Origin: Congeria kusceri
Lineage: Eukaryota; Mollusca; Bivalvia; Myida; Dreissenidae
Assembly (NCBI GenBank): GCA_027627225.1
Contig: CM051034.1
Span: 1,737,001-1,801,000 of the forward strand
Length of the DNA: 64,000 nt
Direction of reading: 5' to 3'
Shown: positions 12,490 to 23,800 of the stretch, piece by piece
How the letters are laid out: each line of letters begins with the position of its first letter
How positions within the stretch are numbered: the stretch's first letter is position 1
The notes under the pieces: model-generated
What the model was told of the DNA's origin: nothing
Database searches by the model: none
What the model saw: the letters and a program-made list of their open reading frames with translations, nothing else
Translations under genes and position numbers: made by a program

Positions 12490-12625
12490 TGGTTCTTGTA
12501 TGCTTCATCTACTATTGCTATTATAAACCATTCGTTAAAGAATCAACACAATGATTTGTATGCTTCATCTACTCTGGCTATCATAAACCATTCGTTAAAG
12601 AATCAACACAATGATTTGTATAATG
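12490..12625 (+). repeat. 60-bp tandem duplication
   Basis: A unit beginning TGTATGCTTCATCTACT and ending AAGAATCAACACAATGATT occurs twice (12497 and 12557) with about four differences. Confidence 0.85.
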
Positions 12626-12679
12626 TGTTAGTTATGCTTTGAACAACAGCAATAAATGGAAGTAATTCACAAGTTTTAC

Positions 12680-13105
12680 AAGTCTGGTTCTTCCATGCAA
12701 CACTCCGTGTTGAGACGGTGATCATTTCTGACTATTTGAAATTCCCTGTATGCACAACAATAATATGCTGTGGACAATTATTAGCCCTTTGGCCTTGGTT
12801 AATCACCTTGACCTTGGACCTAGGGAACAAGTTATTGGGCACAACACACCCTCTCATAATGCTAATTACTTCTGCTAAGTTATTTTAAAATCCTTTAATG
12901 CTGAACAAAATTAAGATCTGGACAGGGCCCTTGGATTTAATTCTTATATTTAACCTTTGATCTTTTAAGTTTGACCTGGCCCTTGGACCTAGGGACCTGG
13001 TTCAACACGCCATCTCATCATGGTCATCTCTTCGGTTATTTGAAAATCCTGCCATGCTGGACAAAGTTATGCTCCGACCTAGAATCCAAATGTCCGTACA
13101 TACAC
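12680..13105 (+). repeat. Dispersed repeat, CCTTGGACCTAGGGA family
   Basis: Two modules carry GACCTTGGACCTAGGGAAC or a close variant, ACACGCCATCTCATCATGGT and TTATTTTAAAATCC. Related modules are at 16380-16770 and 31190-31850. Non-coding. Confidence 0.65.
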
Positions 13106-14335
13106 ATGGACAGGGCTAACACTATATGCTCCCATCATTTTTCTGGAGTTATATTTATATAAGCAATATAATACAGAAACACTTACCCTGCAGAATGCAG
13201 GCCTTTTTTGTGAATTTAATTGTATTTATGATAGTAAAAAAAGCTTGTCAGGGGCAGATAACCTAATTTCTGCAAAAAGCCTAACATGCATGCACCAGTA
13301 AATGTATCTCGACTGATATAGTTTGAGAACACATGATTATCAAACTAGTTCAAACTGCATCTGCATCAATTCCCGTTTTCTATAATAAACACTTAGACAA
13401 GGATTGTTACTCACTTTGTAACAGAGATAAAGAAAGATAATTCCCCTCAAAATGGCGAACATATAAAAACATGTAACGGCTTTTTACAGGGACTCTCCTT
13501 TATAATTCCAAGACATGTATATTTCGTCAAATGTCACAAAAAGACAGTCACTTGAAATTTTCCCTAAAACGCTATTACTTATCGAGAGCGGTTGCGCTGT
13601 TCAGGTTCAGTAGTATATCAATGGATGCTTTTTGCCACAGACAACGTGCTAAGCCTGTTACATGCTATTTAACTACAAACTAAGACAATGGCCTGAGTAC
13701 AGCAGTCACATCAAAGCTGTTTGAAATCAACTGACACCATTGCTATGGCTGTTGCTAACGGCTTGCAGATTTGGAAGTCCGTCTAATTGATGACGTCACA
13801 CTGTCACTCTTAGTCTTATAAGTTCTAACGGGTGTAAATATTAATGCCTCATGTTTTTAAACGGATTTTATTTTTTTGTTAAAAATTTGGAATTTTATTG
13901 CAAAGTAAAACACAATGCTATGAATAGATAACTGAAAATTATCGAACAGAAACAAAAAATATATGAAAATAAATTTCACCACACATGCACCAAATTTTCT
14001 TAGCCAAATTTTATCCAATCCCTTCTCTAGTTATTTTACTGAGACGAACAACAAGAGAAATAAATGAAAGACAAATAAATATCAAACAGTCTGTGTCAAG
14101 CCACCAAAGAAACTGAAATTTATTTTTACCTTATCATAAAATAATACTTTGAATGTATACTGCAGAAGTAAAACAACTTTCAATTAAGTAGTATTTGTTA
14201 GTGTAAACTGTTATATTAAATAATTATTCCGGTTTTATTGCAATTTGTTTCAAAGACATTATTTGATAGGGACTCCTTGATTTGGGACTCATTGTTTCAA
14301 AATATGTGAATAACAAGGACTCATAATGTCAGATT
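13106..14335. other. No recognisable feature
   Basis: Mixed AT-rich sequence. I find no exon with both splice sites, no terminal repeats and no RNA gene. Confidence 0.4.
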
Positions 14336-14805
14336 TCAAAATGAATCACTGTATTCATTAAGTTTTGTGCATATTGATGAAAACTGTTGGACTTGGAGAG
14401 CGGAAACCACTAAAAAGGCCAATTTCAGATTATTCAAGGGCAATAATTTTACAATTCCTGGGGCGATTTGGATAGAACTTGACCTAGATATTATTATTGC
14501 AAACATTTTTATGAAGTTCGGTGAAGATTGGATGCAAACTGTTGGAAATAGAAAGCGGAAAACGGCTAAAAAGGCTAATTTTGATAATTCAAGGGCCATA
14601 ACTCCACAACCCCAAAGGGCGATTTGGGTGATTATCAAACTTTACCTAGATATTATGCCCACAAACATGTTCATGAAGTTTGGTGAAGATCAGATGAAAA
14701 CTGTTAAACTTAGAGAAGTCTACCGACTGACAGAACGAGCAACAGTAGCAAACCAATATACATGTACCCCACCACCTTGGACGGCGGGCATATTAATGAA
14801 ATAGC
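14336..14805 (+). repeat. Dispersed repeat, GAGCGGAAACxxxTAAAAAGGC family
   Basis: Two to three modules of about 170 bp carry AAAAAGGCTAATTT, CAAGGGCCATAACTCC, GGCGATTTGG, GATATTATGCCCACAAACAT and GAAGTTTGGTGAAGATC. The open frame across it is a by-product of the repeat. A second copy in the same orientation is at 17320-17880. Confidence 0.75.
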
Positions 14806-15009
14806 TCAATTTTTTTTTTTTTAAATTAAAGACTGTAGGAATTTTATAAGTTGTCACCAACATAAAATTGTCCATGAACTGGCACGTTTTATTGATTTCT
14901 TACTAATACCTGTCCCATTGTGCAATTTTCAATGATCAACACAAATCACAAATAACAATCACTTCATACATGCATTGAGGATTGATGCAAAATTTACATT
15001 TTGATAATG

Positions 15010-15385
15010 CTAAGTTTTTTTTGTGAAATCTTGTCGTCCTGTGCTACTGAGGTTTCCTAGACATGTGATGCATTTTAATATTGTTGTTATCATGTCAGCT
15101 GAAATAATCAGATCATTTTCTATGCTGATATATGGAGAAACACAGCCTAGAGACTGATTATTTACTTAACTTTATTAAACACAAGACACACCCATATCAT
15201 CATTATCCAACTTGAGGAGATGTTTTTATTTGGAGAAATTATGTGGTCCGGTGGTACTGAGGTTCCCCAGTCGTGCCATGCATTCTAATCTTGTTTTTAT
15301 GGTGTCAGGTGAAATAAACAGATCTTTTTTTTTATACTGATATAAGGACAGACACAACCCAGGGTCTGTTTATTTAATTAACTTT
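15010..15385 (+). repeat. Imperfect ~210-bp tandem duplication
   Basis: Blocks at about 15016-15190 and 15227-15395 align along their length: TACTGAGGTTTCCTAG versus TACTGAGGTTCCCCAG, TGTCAGCTGAAATAA versus TGTCAGGTGAAATAA, and a shared ACTTTATT end. The divergence indicates an older duplication. Confidence 0.7.
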
Positions 15386-15395
15386 ATTTAAAGAG

Positions 15396-16379
15396 GCATA
15401 TCAACGGTAGGTCGACAATAACATTTGCAAAAACAGAGTTCAGTTACAGAGAATACTGAAAAAAATTGAATGGGTCATTTTATCATCATTTAACAAACAT
15501 ATGTTATTTTATTATATAAACAGATGTCACCAGTGAAAATTTGTGGTAGCAGTACAAATGTCTGAATGAAATGAATATGAGGTACCGTTTTGTGCATGCA
15601 CACCATTTATAAACTTTGTATAGCGTGGGAGTTTTGATTTGAAGAGTGCCAATTCGTAGGCGTAAGTTCAAACATTATTTTTGTATATACTTTTTGATAA
15701 GGGATATATACTCGGACAGAATGTAACAGATTAAGCTAAGTGACACTAACTGACATTTAGAATGTCTACAACTTCTGAACTATGAACCGACCATGTAAAT
15801 TTGCCCAGATTTCTCAAAAATTCTTAAGCATGTTATAACAGGATAAGCTGAAAAGCTCATTATTTTCACATTGCAATAATTAATATCGTAACAGCAAATT
15901 GTTCTACATTTTGAATGAAAATTGAATGTTGGATGATCACAATTTATTATATTTACTGTTGTAACAACATTTTACTAGAATATCTTTGATTGTTGAAATA
16001 AGAGATTCAAGTCTGTTGGTCGTAAGAAAATTGAAGACATTGGAAACTGACGTTTTATTTTTATTTACAATTGAATAGTTCATATCCACGTATCCATAAG
16101 TCAGAGAAGCTTTCTTTGGGTAAAGGTTTAGTGACTAAAGAGAAACATAAAAAAATTAACAAGGCAGAGTCATGGTATTTGTGCATCTAATTTATCACCA
16201 TGGCCTCTCTGTGTGGTGAGTTAAGGAATCAAAACTATTCCATATATATTCTTAAATCTATAACCAAGACAATAGAAAAATCAAAGTGGGTAATAAAAAC
16301 TGTGGTAATTATGAGTAATTATGTTTCACTTCCCTGTCTCATGATGGCAATAATTTCTTCAAACTTATTTTAAAATAAC
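15396..16379. other. No recognisable feature
   Basis: AT-rich, no supported gene or repeat boundary. Confidence 0.4.
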
Positions 16380-16770
16380 TGTATGCATGAAAATATGCCC
16401 TGGGCCAATATTTGACATGTAAATGTGACCTTGACCTTGGGCCAAGGGACCTTGTTCTTGGATGTGACATACACGTAACCAGCCCCCTTGGTAGGGAAGC
16501 TGCATATAAAGTTTCATCTAATTCAGGTTATTAGTTCGTGAGATCTTGACCAGAAATGAAAATTCCCAATTGAAATGTCATATTTATAATCAAAGGGCCA
16601 TAACTTATTGAAAAGCATCAGACCAGAACGACCTGGCAATCATGTCCAACCTATATAAATGCTGCATATAAAGTTTCATTGAAATTGAGTCAATAGTTCC
16701 AGGTGATATCTCATGCAGAAACAAAGTAACATACATATAGAAAGACACACAGACATGGAGTTTGATGGAT
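16380..16770 (+). repeat. Dispersed repeat with TGACCTTGACCTTGGGCC module
   Basis: It carries ATGTGACCTTGACCTTGGGC, GCTGCATATAAAGTTTCAT (twice), GGGCCATAACTTATTG and CATGCAGAAACAAAGTAAC. The structure is that of other modular repeats in this window. Confidence 0.6.
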
Positions 16771-17319
16771 AAAATTGTCGGAGAAATTCATTTCCCACCC
16801 ATATAAACTATATGGTAGTGGAATTTGAATTAGGATGGACTGACAAAGCGGCCACTGTATGCTTCCTCCTTTGGGCAGCATAAAAATATGTTGATACTGT
16901 GAAATATTAAGTGTCATTCAGGCAGGATATGATAACTCTTATCTGGTAGTAAACATTCATCTTGAATTAAGTGCTGTTTTCATGGTAACACTTGATAATG
17001 TAATAGAAAAACACATTGTAGAGATGTCAACGGACGCTAAATTCAGTATCCAGATATCCATATGAAGTATCTGAATAGTAACCGGATGTCTGTATAGACT
17101 GACTAGTAAAACACTGACAAACAATAAATCTGTATACTCAAATTTAATCTTCTGATCTTGTCCCAGTTATTTCAACTGTGTAATATTTAAAAGTTAAGCA
17201 ATTTTAGACTCGAACTGCGAAGCCTAAATGCATTAAGTTACTTTTTTAAGAAGCATTCATTCTGCAAAATTGAGCAAGAGCTGTTTGTAAAACATGTATG
17301 CCCGCCTCCCCCACCATGT

Positions 17320-17880
17320 GAAAAGCAATTTTTTAAATATCCAGTTTGATGTTAATTGGAACATTAATGTTGGACATAAGAGAGTAGAAACAGCTAAAAA
17401 GGCTATTTTTAGAAAAATCAAGGGCCATAACTCTGGAGCAATATGATTGGAAATTGCACTTGTCTGAAATATTTTGCCCAGACACATTTTCATCAAATTT
17501 GGTGCAGATCGGTAAAATTTTTTGGATTTATGGTGCGGACATGCCAATTCAAAGGCCATAACTCCGCATTTCCTAGGGCAATTTCATAGATTATCAAACT
17601 TGGTTTGGATATTACGCCAACAAACATTTTAATCAAATAAAGTGAAGATCAGATGAAAACTGTTCAACTTTGAGAGCGGAAAAAAGCTCCTTATTTGCTG
17701 GATGAATTTGGTTAATTATCAAACTAGCCGAAATATTATGCCCACATTTTCATAAAGTTTGGTGAAGATCGGATGAAAACTGTTGGACTTGAAACCGAAG
17801 TGGTTTACACACGGACCAACCGACCAACAAACCCACAATAGCAAACTAATAAACCCCGATGTTGATGGGTGGGGGTATAA
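17320..17880 (+). repeat. Second copy of the AAAAAGGC / GAAGATCGGATGAAAAC family
   Basis: Three modules are shared with 14336-14805. The tail runs GGACCAACCGACCAACAAAC and then GGGTGGGGGTATAATAAT. A tail rich in GACC followed by a C- or G-rich TATACCCCC block recurs in several families of the window. Confidence 0.75.
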
Positions 17881-18087
17881 TAATATTGATAAATGTGTTA
17901 TCCAAAGTAGTACTGTATGTGCTTAGGTGTCTGTTCTTATCAATTCAGTAAGTACTTGACCAGTGAAAGTATTGATGTTTGTGACAAATAAATAATTGCT
18001 AAGAAAACCAAACTTCTTAGTACATGTTAATCTTAAATTCAATGTCTTCAATTACACTTTTTGTATTGGTTGTAAAAAACGTGTAAT

Positions 18088-19338
18088 TTAAAGGGACTAT
18101 GTCAACGAAAAATTGGTTTCCTATTGCACTATTAAATATAGTATTTGATAGAAATGCGCTTTACCAACACATGTGTGTTAAATAAATAAAAAATAATACA
18201 ATGCACGACAAGATTCTGTGTTTGATAAACATACGTGCCCCTGGTTGGTGCTGGGTAGCCCATTTCTTAGCCCAAATTAGGTCAAGATCAGGTTAGGTTA
18301 TATGATATGGGTGGATTGGGAACGGTCATGAGTAAAAACTGTGTAAATATGCAAGTGTTGTAGTAAGCGGTGTTGGTATAAGACAAAACGGTAAAATGTA
18401 GTTAACAAAGAAATGGCACTTTTGAATATTTATAAGTCCAAATTAGTTCAAGGTCAAGTTCACAGTAAAGTTGATGTGGGTGGATTAGGGATGATCATAA
18501 GCAACAACTGTGTAAGTATCCAAGTGTTGTAGCAAACCGTGTTGGCGCTAGACGAAATGGTAAAATTTAGTTAACAAAGAAATAGCCAATTTAAATTATT
18601 ATAAGTGTAAATTAGGTCAAGGTCAAGGTCAAAGTAAGGTTGGGTGATATGGGTGGATTTGGAAAGGTCATAAGTAACAACTGTGCAAATATCTAAATGT
18701 CGTTGTAAGCGGTGTTTGTGCTAGAAAAAACGGTAAAATCTAGTTAACCAAGAAATGGCACTTTGAATTAGTATAAGTCCAAATTAGGTCTAGGTTAAAG
18801 TAAAGTTGGGTGATGTGGGTGGATAGGGAATGGTCATAAGCAACAACTGTGTAAGTATCAAAGTGTTATAGTAAGCGGTGTTGGTGCTAGACGAAACGGT
18901 AAAAACTATGTTACCTTGTCACGAACGGAAGGACGGACAGGACGATCACTATATGCCTCCTGCATCAAGATGCAGGGCGCATAAAAAGCCTGAAAAAATT
19001 TAAACCCCAAGCAGGTATAGAACTAACGAGCCATTCGAAGAAATGACAGTAGACAGCGTTTTAATCAACTGCACTATCATGCTTGGTAAGGAGTCATTTG
19101 TAAACTTGTTTAAACAAAATGCTCACAATTCTGACGTCAAAATGTAAACAGGAAAAGGGCCAAACAAACACAACCCAAATTATCAATTGGATGTTATCTC
19201 AGAATCCATGCACTCTTTCCCCATTATATACACCCAGTTTTAACTGTTATTATATGCCATTATTAATATATAAATTTCATTTTTTTTTTACATTAAATTG
19301 CCCCCTCGAGGCCCTTTTCGGTGACATAGTCCCATTAA
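18088..19338. mobile_element. TTAA-flanked MITE, copy A, with an internal tandem array
   Basis: The left end is TTAAAGGGACTATGTCAACG. The reverse complement of the right end (about 19312-19338) is TTAATGGGACTATGTCACCG, so the ends form inverted repeats of about 25 bp with TTAA at both outer edges. The interior matches copy B (55730-56798) in GAAATGACAGTAGACA, AAAAGGGCCA, TATCTCAGAAT and CCCATTATATA. No transposase is encoded. Relative to copy B it carries an extra block at about 18240-18985. TTAA flanks resemble piggyBac-type target sites, but the TIR sequence is not one I can assign. Confidence 0.75.
18240..18985 (+). repeat. Four ~170-bp tandem modules inside MITE copy A
   Basis: The units share GTAAGCGGTGTTGGTGCTAG, ACGGTAAAATxTAGTTAAC, AAGAAATGGCACTTT, AAATTAGGTCAAGGTCAAGG and TGGGTGGATT. 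The block ends with GAACGGAAGGACGGACAGGA and GCATCAAGATGCAGGGCGCA, a small hairpin. It is a second element nested in the MITE. Confidence 0.75.
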
Positions 19339-19484
19339 GACATTTAACTGACTATGAATACCACACAGTTTAACTTTCACCAAAACATGTAAATCTTTCT
19401 TGCTTCCAAGTTTAAAAACATTGAAAGCTAGAGATCTTTGATAATATCACTGGAGCATTTTCTTCCTGGAGCAATTACCTCAAG

Positions 19485-19964
19485 TTAAAGGGACTAGTTC
19501 ACAGATTTTTGTATTTTTTCAAGTATTCATTAAATGTCTTAATTTGACAGATTTAAGCATCAGAAACTTAAAGGCTCAAGTATATAACAAGAAAAGCAAA
19601 AAGAAAAGAAAGAAAAAAGTTGCTCCCATCGGGGTTCGAACCTCAGACCTACAGATAAAAAATCTAATGACATAACCATTTCCCATTCCGATTTCTATAT
19701 TTATCAATGTGTTATTACTTTTTGTAAGTGATCCATGTGTTGTCATCAATTTTAACGAAAACAACAGAAACACTCCAAATTTAGCGTTAGAAACATTTTA
19801 TCAATTTCAAAAGATGATTACTCATTACGGAACTGGTATCTGCAGTATATTTCTATGTCCAAAGTGTTACGTCGCTCCTTTATACACACTAGTCTTATTT
19901 GTGGAATCCAGGATAAAAAGTTGGAAAATTGTCAATTCTTCCATCTGTGAATAAGTCCTTTTAA
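19485..19964. mobile_element. TTAA-flanked MITE with tRNA-like interior
   Basis: The left end is TTAAAGGGACTAGTTCACAG; the right end, reverse-complemented, is TTAAAAGGACTTATTCACAG, with both continuing into AT. That gives TIRs of about 22 bp with TTAA at each edge. On the minus strand the interior at about 19622-19690 has GGTTCGAACCCC, a perfect B box, with a weak A box. Related fragments are at 30950-31010 (left end only), 31862-32110 (interior) and 59160-59545 (interior and right end). Confidence 0.7.
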
Positions 19965-20212
19965 AGAAGGAAGTTTTACCATGTTTATTTATATACAACG
20001 ATAATACACTGACACATCCTTGAACTAAAAATGGTTTGGTTATAAACTTAAAAGAAGAAAATCATTATTCAGAGAAACAGATAAGGATTTCGCCAGAATT
20101 AAGTGTTACCCCATTGTTGTAGTCTAAATGTGACAGACTGCAACTCATGATTCTTCTAAATTACAGTTTACTAAAAGTAAGGTGGCTGTTTCTGTTCATT
20201 TCACTTGTATAA

Positions 20213-20818
20213 CAAGAAGCACACTAGTGCCTGTATCGCTCCACTGGCTTCTTCCATAAGGAGTGTCAGAAGAGAAATGACGCTGATATGCTATATAAGG
20301 AAAAAAGGCCGCTCTCTAGCAGCAAAGATATTTTGAAATCCAAGTAGTGGTTTCTGACATGAAGATTTCTAAAGTTTTAAATAAACTTATATTAGGATAT
20401 AATGCCCGCCCTCTGGCGGCCATTTTTTTATGACATTATTAAGACATATAGAAGAAAATGGCTCCACCTTCTGGCAGCAAAGTTGTTCAACAGAGCGGAA
20501 CCATTTGAGCAACTTCGGTAGATAATAACCCAAGGAACATTTCTGTAAAATTATTTCAAATTCCAACCAGTGGTTTCTGAAAAACAGATTGCCAAAGTTT
20601 TTCAATATAGTCATATAAGAATCAACAGCACTGCCTACTGGTGCTGGTAGCTAGACTTTCTCAATCTCATATTTGAAAGTTTTCTGGCCTTTTGTTTATA
20701 GAAAAGGTTCATCACTTTGATGTATGTTTTAAGTCAATACCTCTTATAGATATTGAACAATTTGACCTAAAGCAAAAAATTCTAAGTTGTGTTGAAAAAG
20801 GAGAAATTACTAGAACAA
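20213..20818 (+). repeat. Left flank of the satellite: 5' part of a CGCTCCACTGGCTT element
   Basis: It opens with CAAGAAGCACACTAGTGCC and CGCTCCACTGGCTTCT, almost identical to the start at 10284, then AGCAAAGTTGTTCAACAG and CCATTTGAGCAACTTCGG. At about 20699-20740 a degenerate version of the satellite monomer (AGAAAAGGTTCATCACTTTG) precedes the first regular copy, the expected look of an array edge. Confidence 0.7.
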
Positions 20819-23800
20819 AATCCTGGATAGAGATACCTCCTCTTGACTACAGAATAAGTTCATCACTGTGATCCAGTACAATCAATGTGGTCTATAGAAT
20901 GTTCGCAAGGTAAATGTTGAAATCCTGGATAGAGATACCTGCTCTTGTCTACAGAATAAGTTCATCACTGTGATCCAGTACAATCAATGTGCTCTATAGA
21001 ATGTTCGCAAGGTAAATGTTGAGATCCTGGATAGAGATACCTGCTCTTGACTACAGAATAAGTTCATCACTGTGATCCAGTACAATCAATGTGGTCTATA
21101 GAATGTTCGCAAGGTAAATGTTGAGATCCTGGATAGAGATACCTCCTCTTGACTACAGAATAAGTTCATCACTGTGATCCAGTACAATCAATGTGGTCTA
21201 TAGAATGTTCGCAAAGTAAATGTTGAAATCCTGGATAGAGATACCTGCTCTTGTCTACAGAATAAGTTCATCACTGTGATCCAGTACAATCAATGTGGTC
21301 GATAGAATGTTCGCAAGGTAAATGTTGAGATCCTGGATAGAGATACCTCCTCTTGTCTACAGAATAAGTTCATCACTGTGATCCAGTACAATCAATGTGG
21401 TCTATAGAATGTTCGCAAGGTAAATGTTGAGATCCTGGATAGAGATACCTCCTCTTGTCTACAGAATAAGTTCATCACTGTGATCCAGTACAATCAATGT
21501 GGTCTATAGAATGTTCGCAAGGTAAATGTTGAGATCCTGGATAGAGATACCTCCTCTTGACTACAGAATAAGTTCATCACTGTGATCCAGTACAATCAAT
21601 GTGGTCTATAGAATGTTCGCAAGGTAAATGTTGAAATCCTGGATAGAGATACCTCCTCTTGTCTACAGAATAAGTTCATCACTGTGATCCAGTACAATCA
21701 ATGTGGTCTATAGAATGTTCGCAAAGTAAATGTTGAAATCCTGGATAGAGATACCTCCTCTTGTCTACAGAATAAATTCATCACCGTGATCCAGTACAAT
21801 CAATGTGGTCTATAGAATGTTCGCAAGGTAAATGTTGAAATCCTGGATAGAGATACCTGCTCTTGACTACAGAATAAGTTCACCACCGTGATCCAGTACA
21901 ATCAATGTGGTCTATAGAATGTTCGCAAGGTAAATGTTGAAATCCTGGATAGCGATACCTCCTCTTGTCTACAGAATAAGTTCATCACTGTGATCCAGTA
22001 CAATCAATGTGCTCTATAGAATGTTCGCAAGGTAAATGTTGAAATCCTGGATAGAGATACCTCCTCTTGACTACAGAATAAGTTCATCACTGTGATCCAG
22101 TACAATCAATGTGCTCTATAGAATGTTCGCAAGGTAAATGTTGAAATCCTGGATAGAGATACCTCCTCTTGTCTACAGAATAAGTTCATCACCGTGATCC
22201 AGTACAATCAATGTGGTCTATAGAATGTTCGCAAGGTAAATGTTGAAATCCTGGATAGAGATACCTCCTCTTGTCTACAGAATAAGTTCATCACTGTGAT
22301 CCAGTACAATCAATGTGCTCTATAGAATGTTCGCAAGGTAAATGTTGAGATCCTGGATAGAGATACCTCCTCTTGTCTACAGAATAAGTTCATCACTGTG
22401 ATCCAGTACAATCAATGTGGTCTATAGAATGTTTGCAAGGTAAATGTTGAGATCCTGGATAGAGATACCTCCTCTTGTCTACAGAATAAGTTCATCACTG
22501 TGATCCAGTACAATCAATGTGGTCTATAGAATGTTCGCAAGGTAAATGTTGAGATCCTGGATAGAGATACCTCCTCTTGTCTACAGAATAAGTTCATCAC
22601 TGTGATCCAGTACAATCAATGTGGTCTATAGAATGTTCGCAAGGTAAATGTTGAAATCCTGGATAGAGATACCTCCTCTTGTCTACAGAATAAGTTCATC
22701 ACTGTGATCCAGTACAATCAATGTGCTCTATAGAATGTTCGCAAGGTAAATGTTGAAATCCTGGATAGAGATACCTCCTCTTGTCTACAGAATAAGTTCA
22801 TCACTGTGATCCAGTACAATCAATGTGCTCTATAGAATGTTCGCAAGGTAAATGTTGAAATCCTGGATAGAGATACCTCCTCTTGTCTACAGAATAAGTT
22901 CATCACCGTGATCCAGTACAATCAATGTGGTCTATAGAAGGTTCGCAAGGTAAATGTTGAAATCCTGGATAGAGATACCTCCTCTTGACTACAGAATAAG
23001 TTCATCACTGTGATCCAGTACAATCAATGTGGTCGATAGAATGTTCGCAAGGTAAATGTTGAAATCCTGGATAGAGATACCTGCTCTTGTCTACAGAATA
23101 AGTTCATCACTGTGATCCAGTACAATCAATGTGGTCGATAGAATGTTCGCAAGGTAAATGTTGAGATCCTGGATAGAGATACCTCCTCTTGTCTACAGAA
23201 TAAGTTCATCACTGTGATCCAGTACAATCAATGTGGTCTATAGAATGTTCGCAAGGTAAATGTTGAGATCCTGGATAGAGATACCTCCTCTTGTCTACAG
23301 AATAAGTTCATCACTGTGATCCAGTACAATCAATGTGGTCTATAGAATGTTCGCAAGGTAAATGTTGAGATCCTGGATAGAGATACCTCCTCTTGACTAC
23401 AGAATAAGTTCATCACTGTGATCCAGTACAATCAATGTGGTCTATAGAATGTTCGCAAGGTAAATGTTGAAATCCTGGATAGAGATACCTCCTCTTGTCT
23501 ACAGAATAAGTTCATCACTGTGATCCAGTACAATCAATGTGGTCTATAGAATGTTCGCAAAGTAAATGTTGAAATCCTGGATAGAGATACCTCCTCTTGT
23601 CTACAGAATAAGTTCATCACCGTGATCCAGTACAATCAATGTGGTCTATAGAATGTTCGCAATGTAAATGTTGAAATCCTGGATAGAGATACCTGCTCTT
23701 GACTACAGAATAAGTTCATCACCGTGATCCAGTACAATCAATGTGGTCTATAGAATGTTCGCAAGGTAAATGTTGAAATCCTGGATAGCGATACCTCCTC

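Noticed and set aside
19622..19690. Functional tRNA gene on the minus strand
   Set aside because: The B box is good, but there is no A box of quality and no acceptor or anticodon stem pairing that I can form; it is a tRNA-like part of a MITE.
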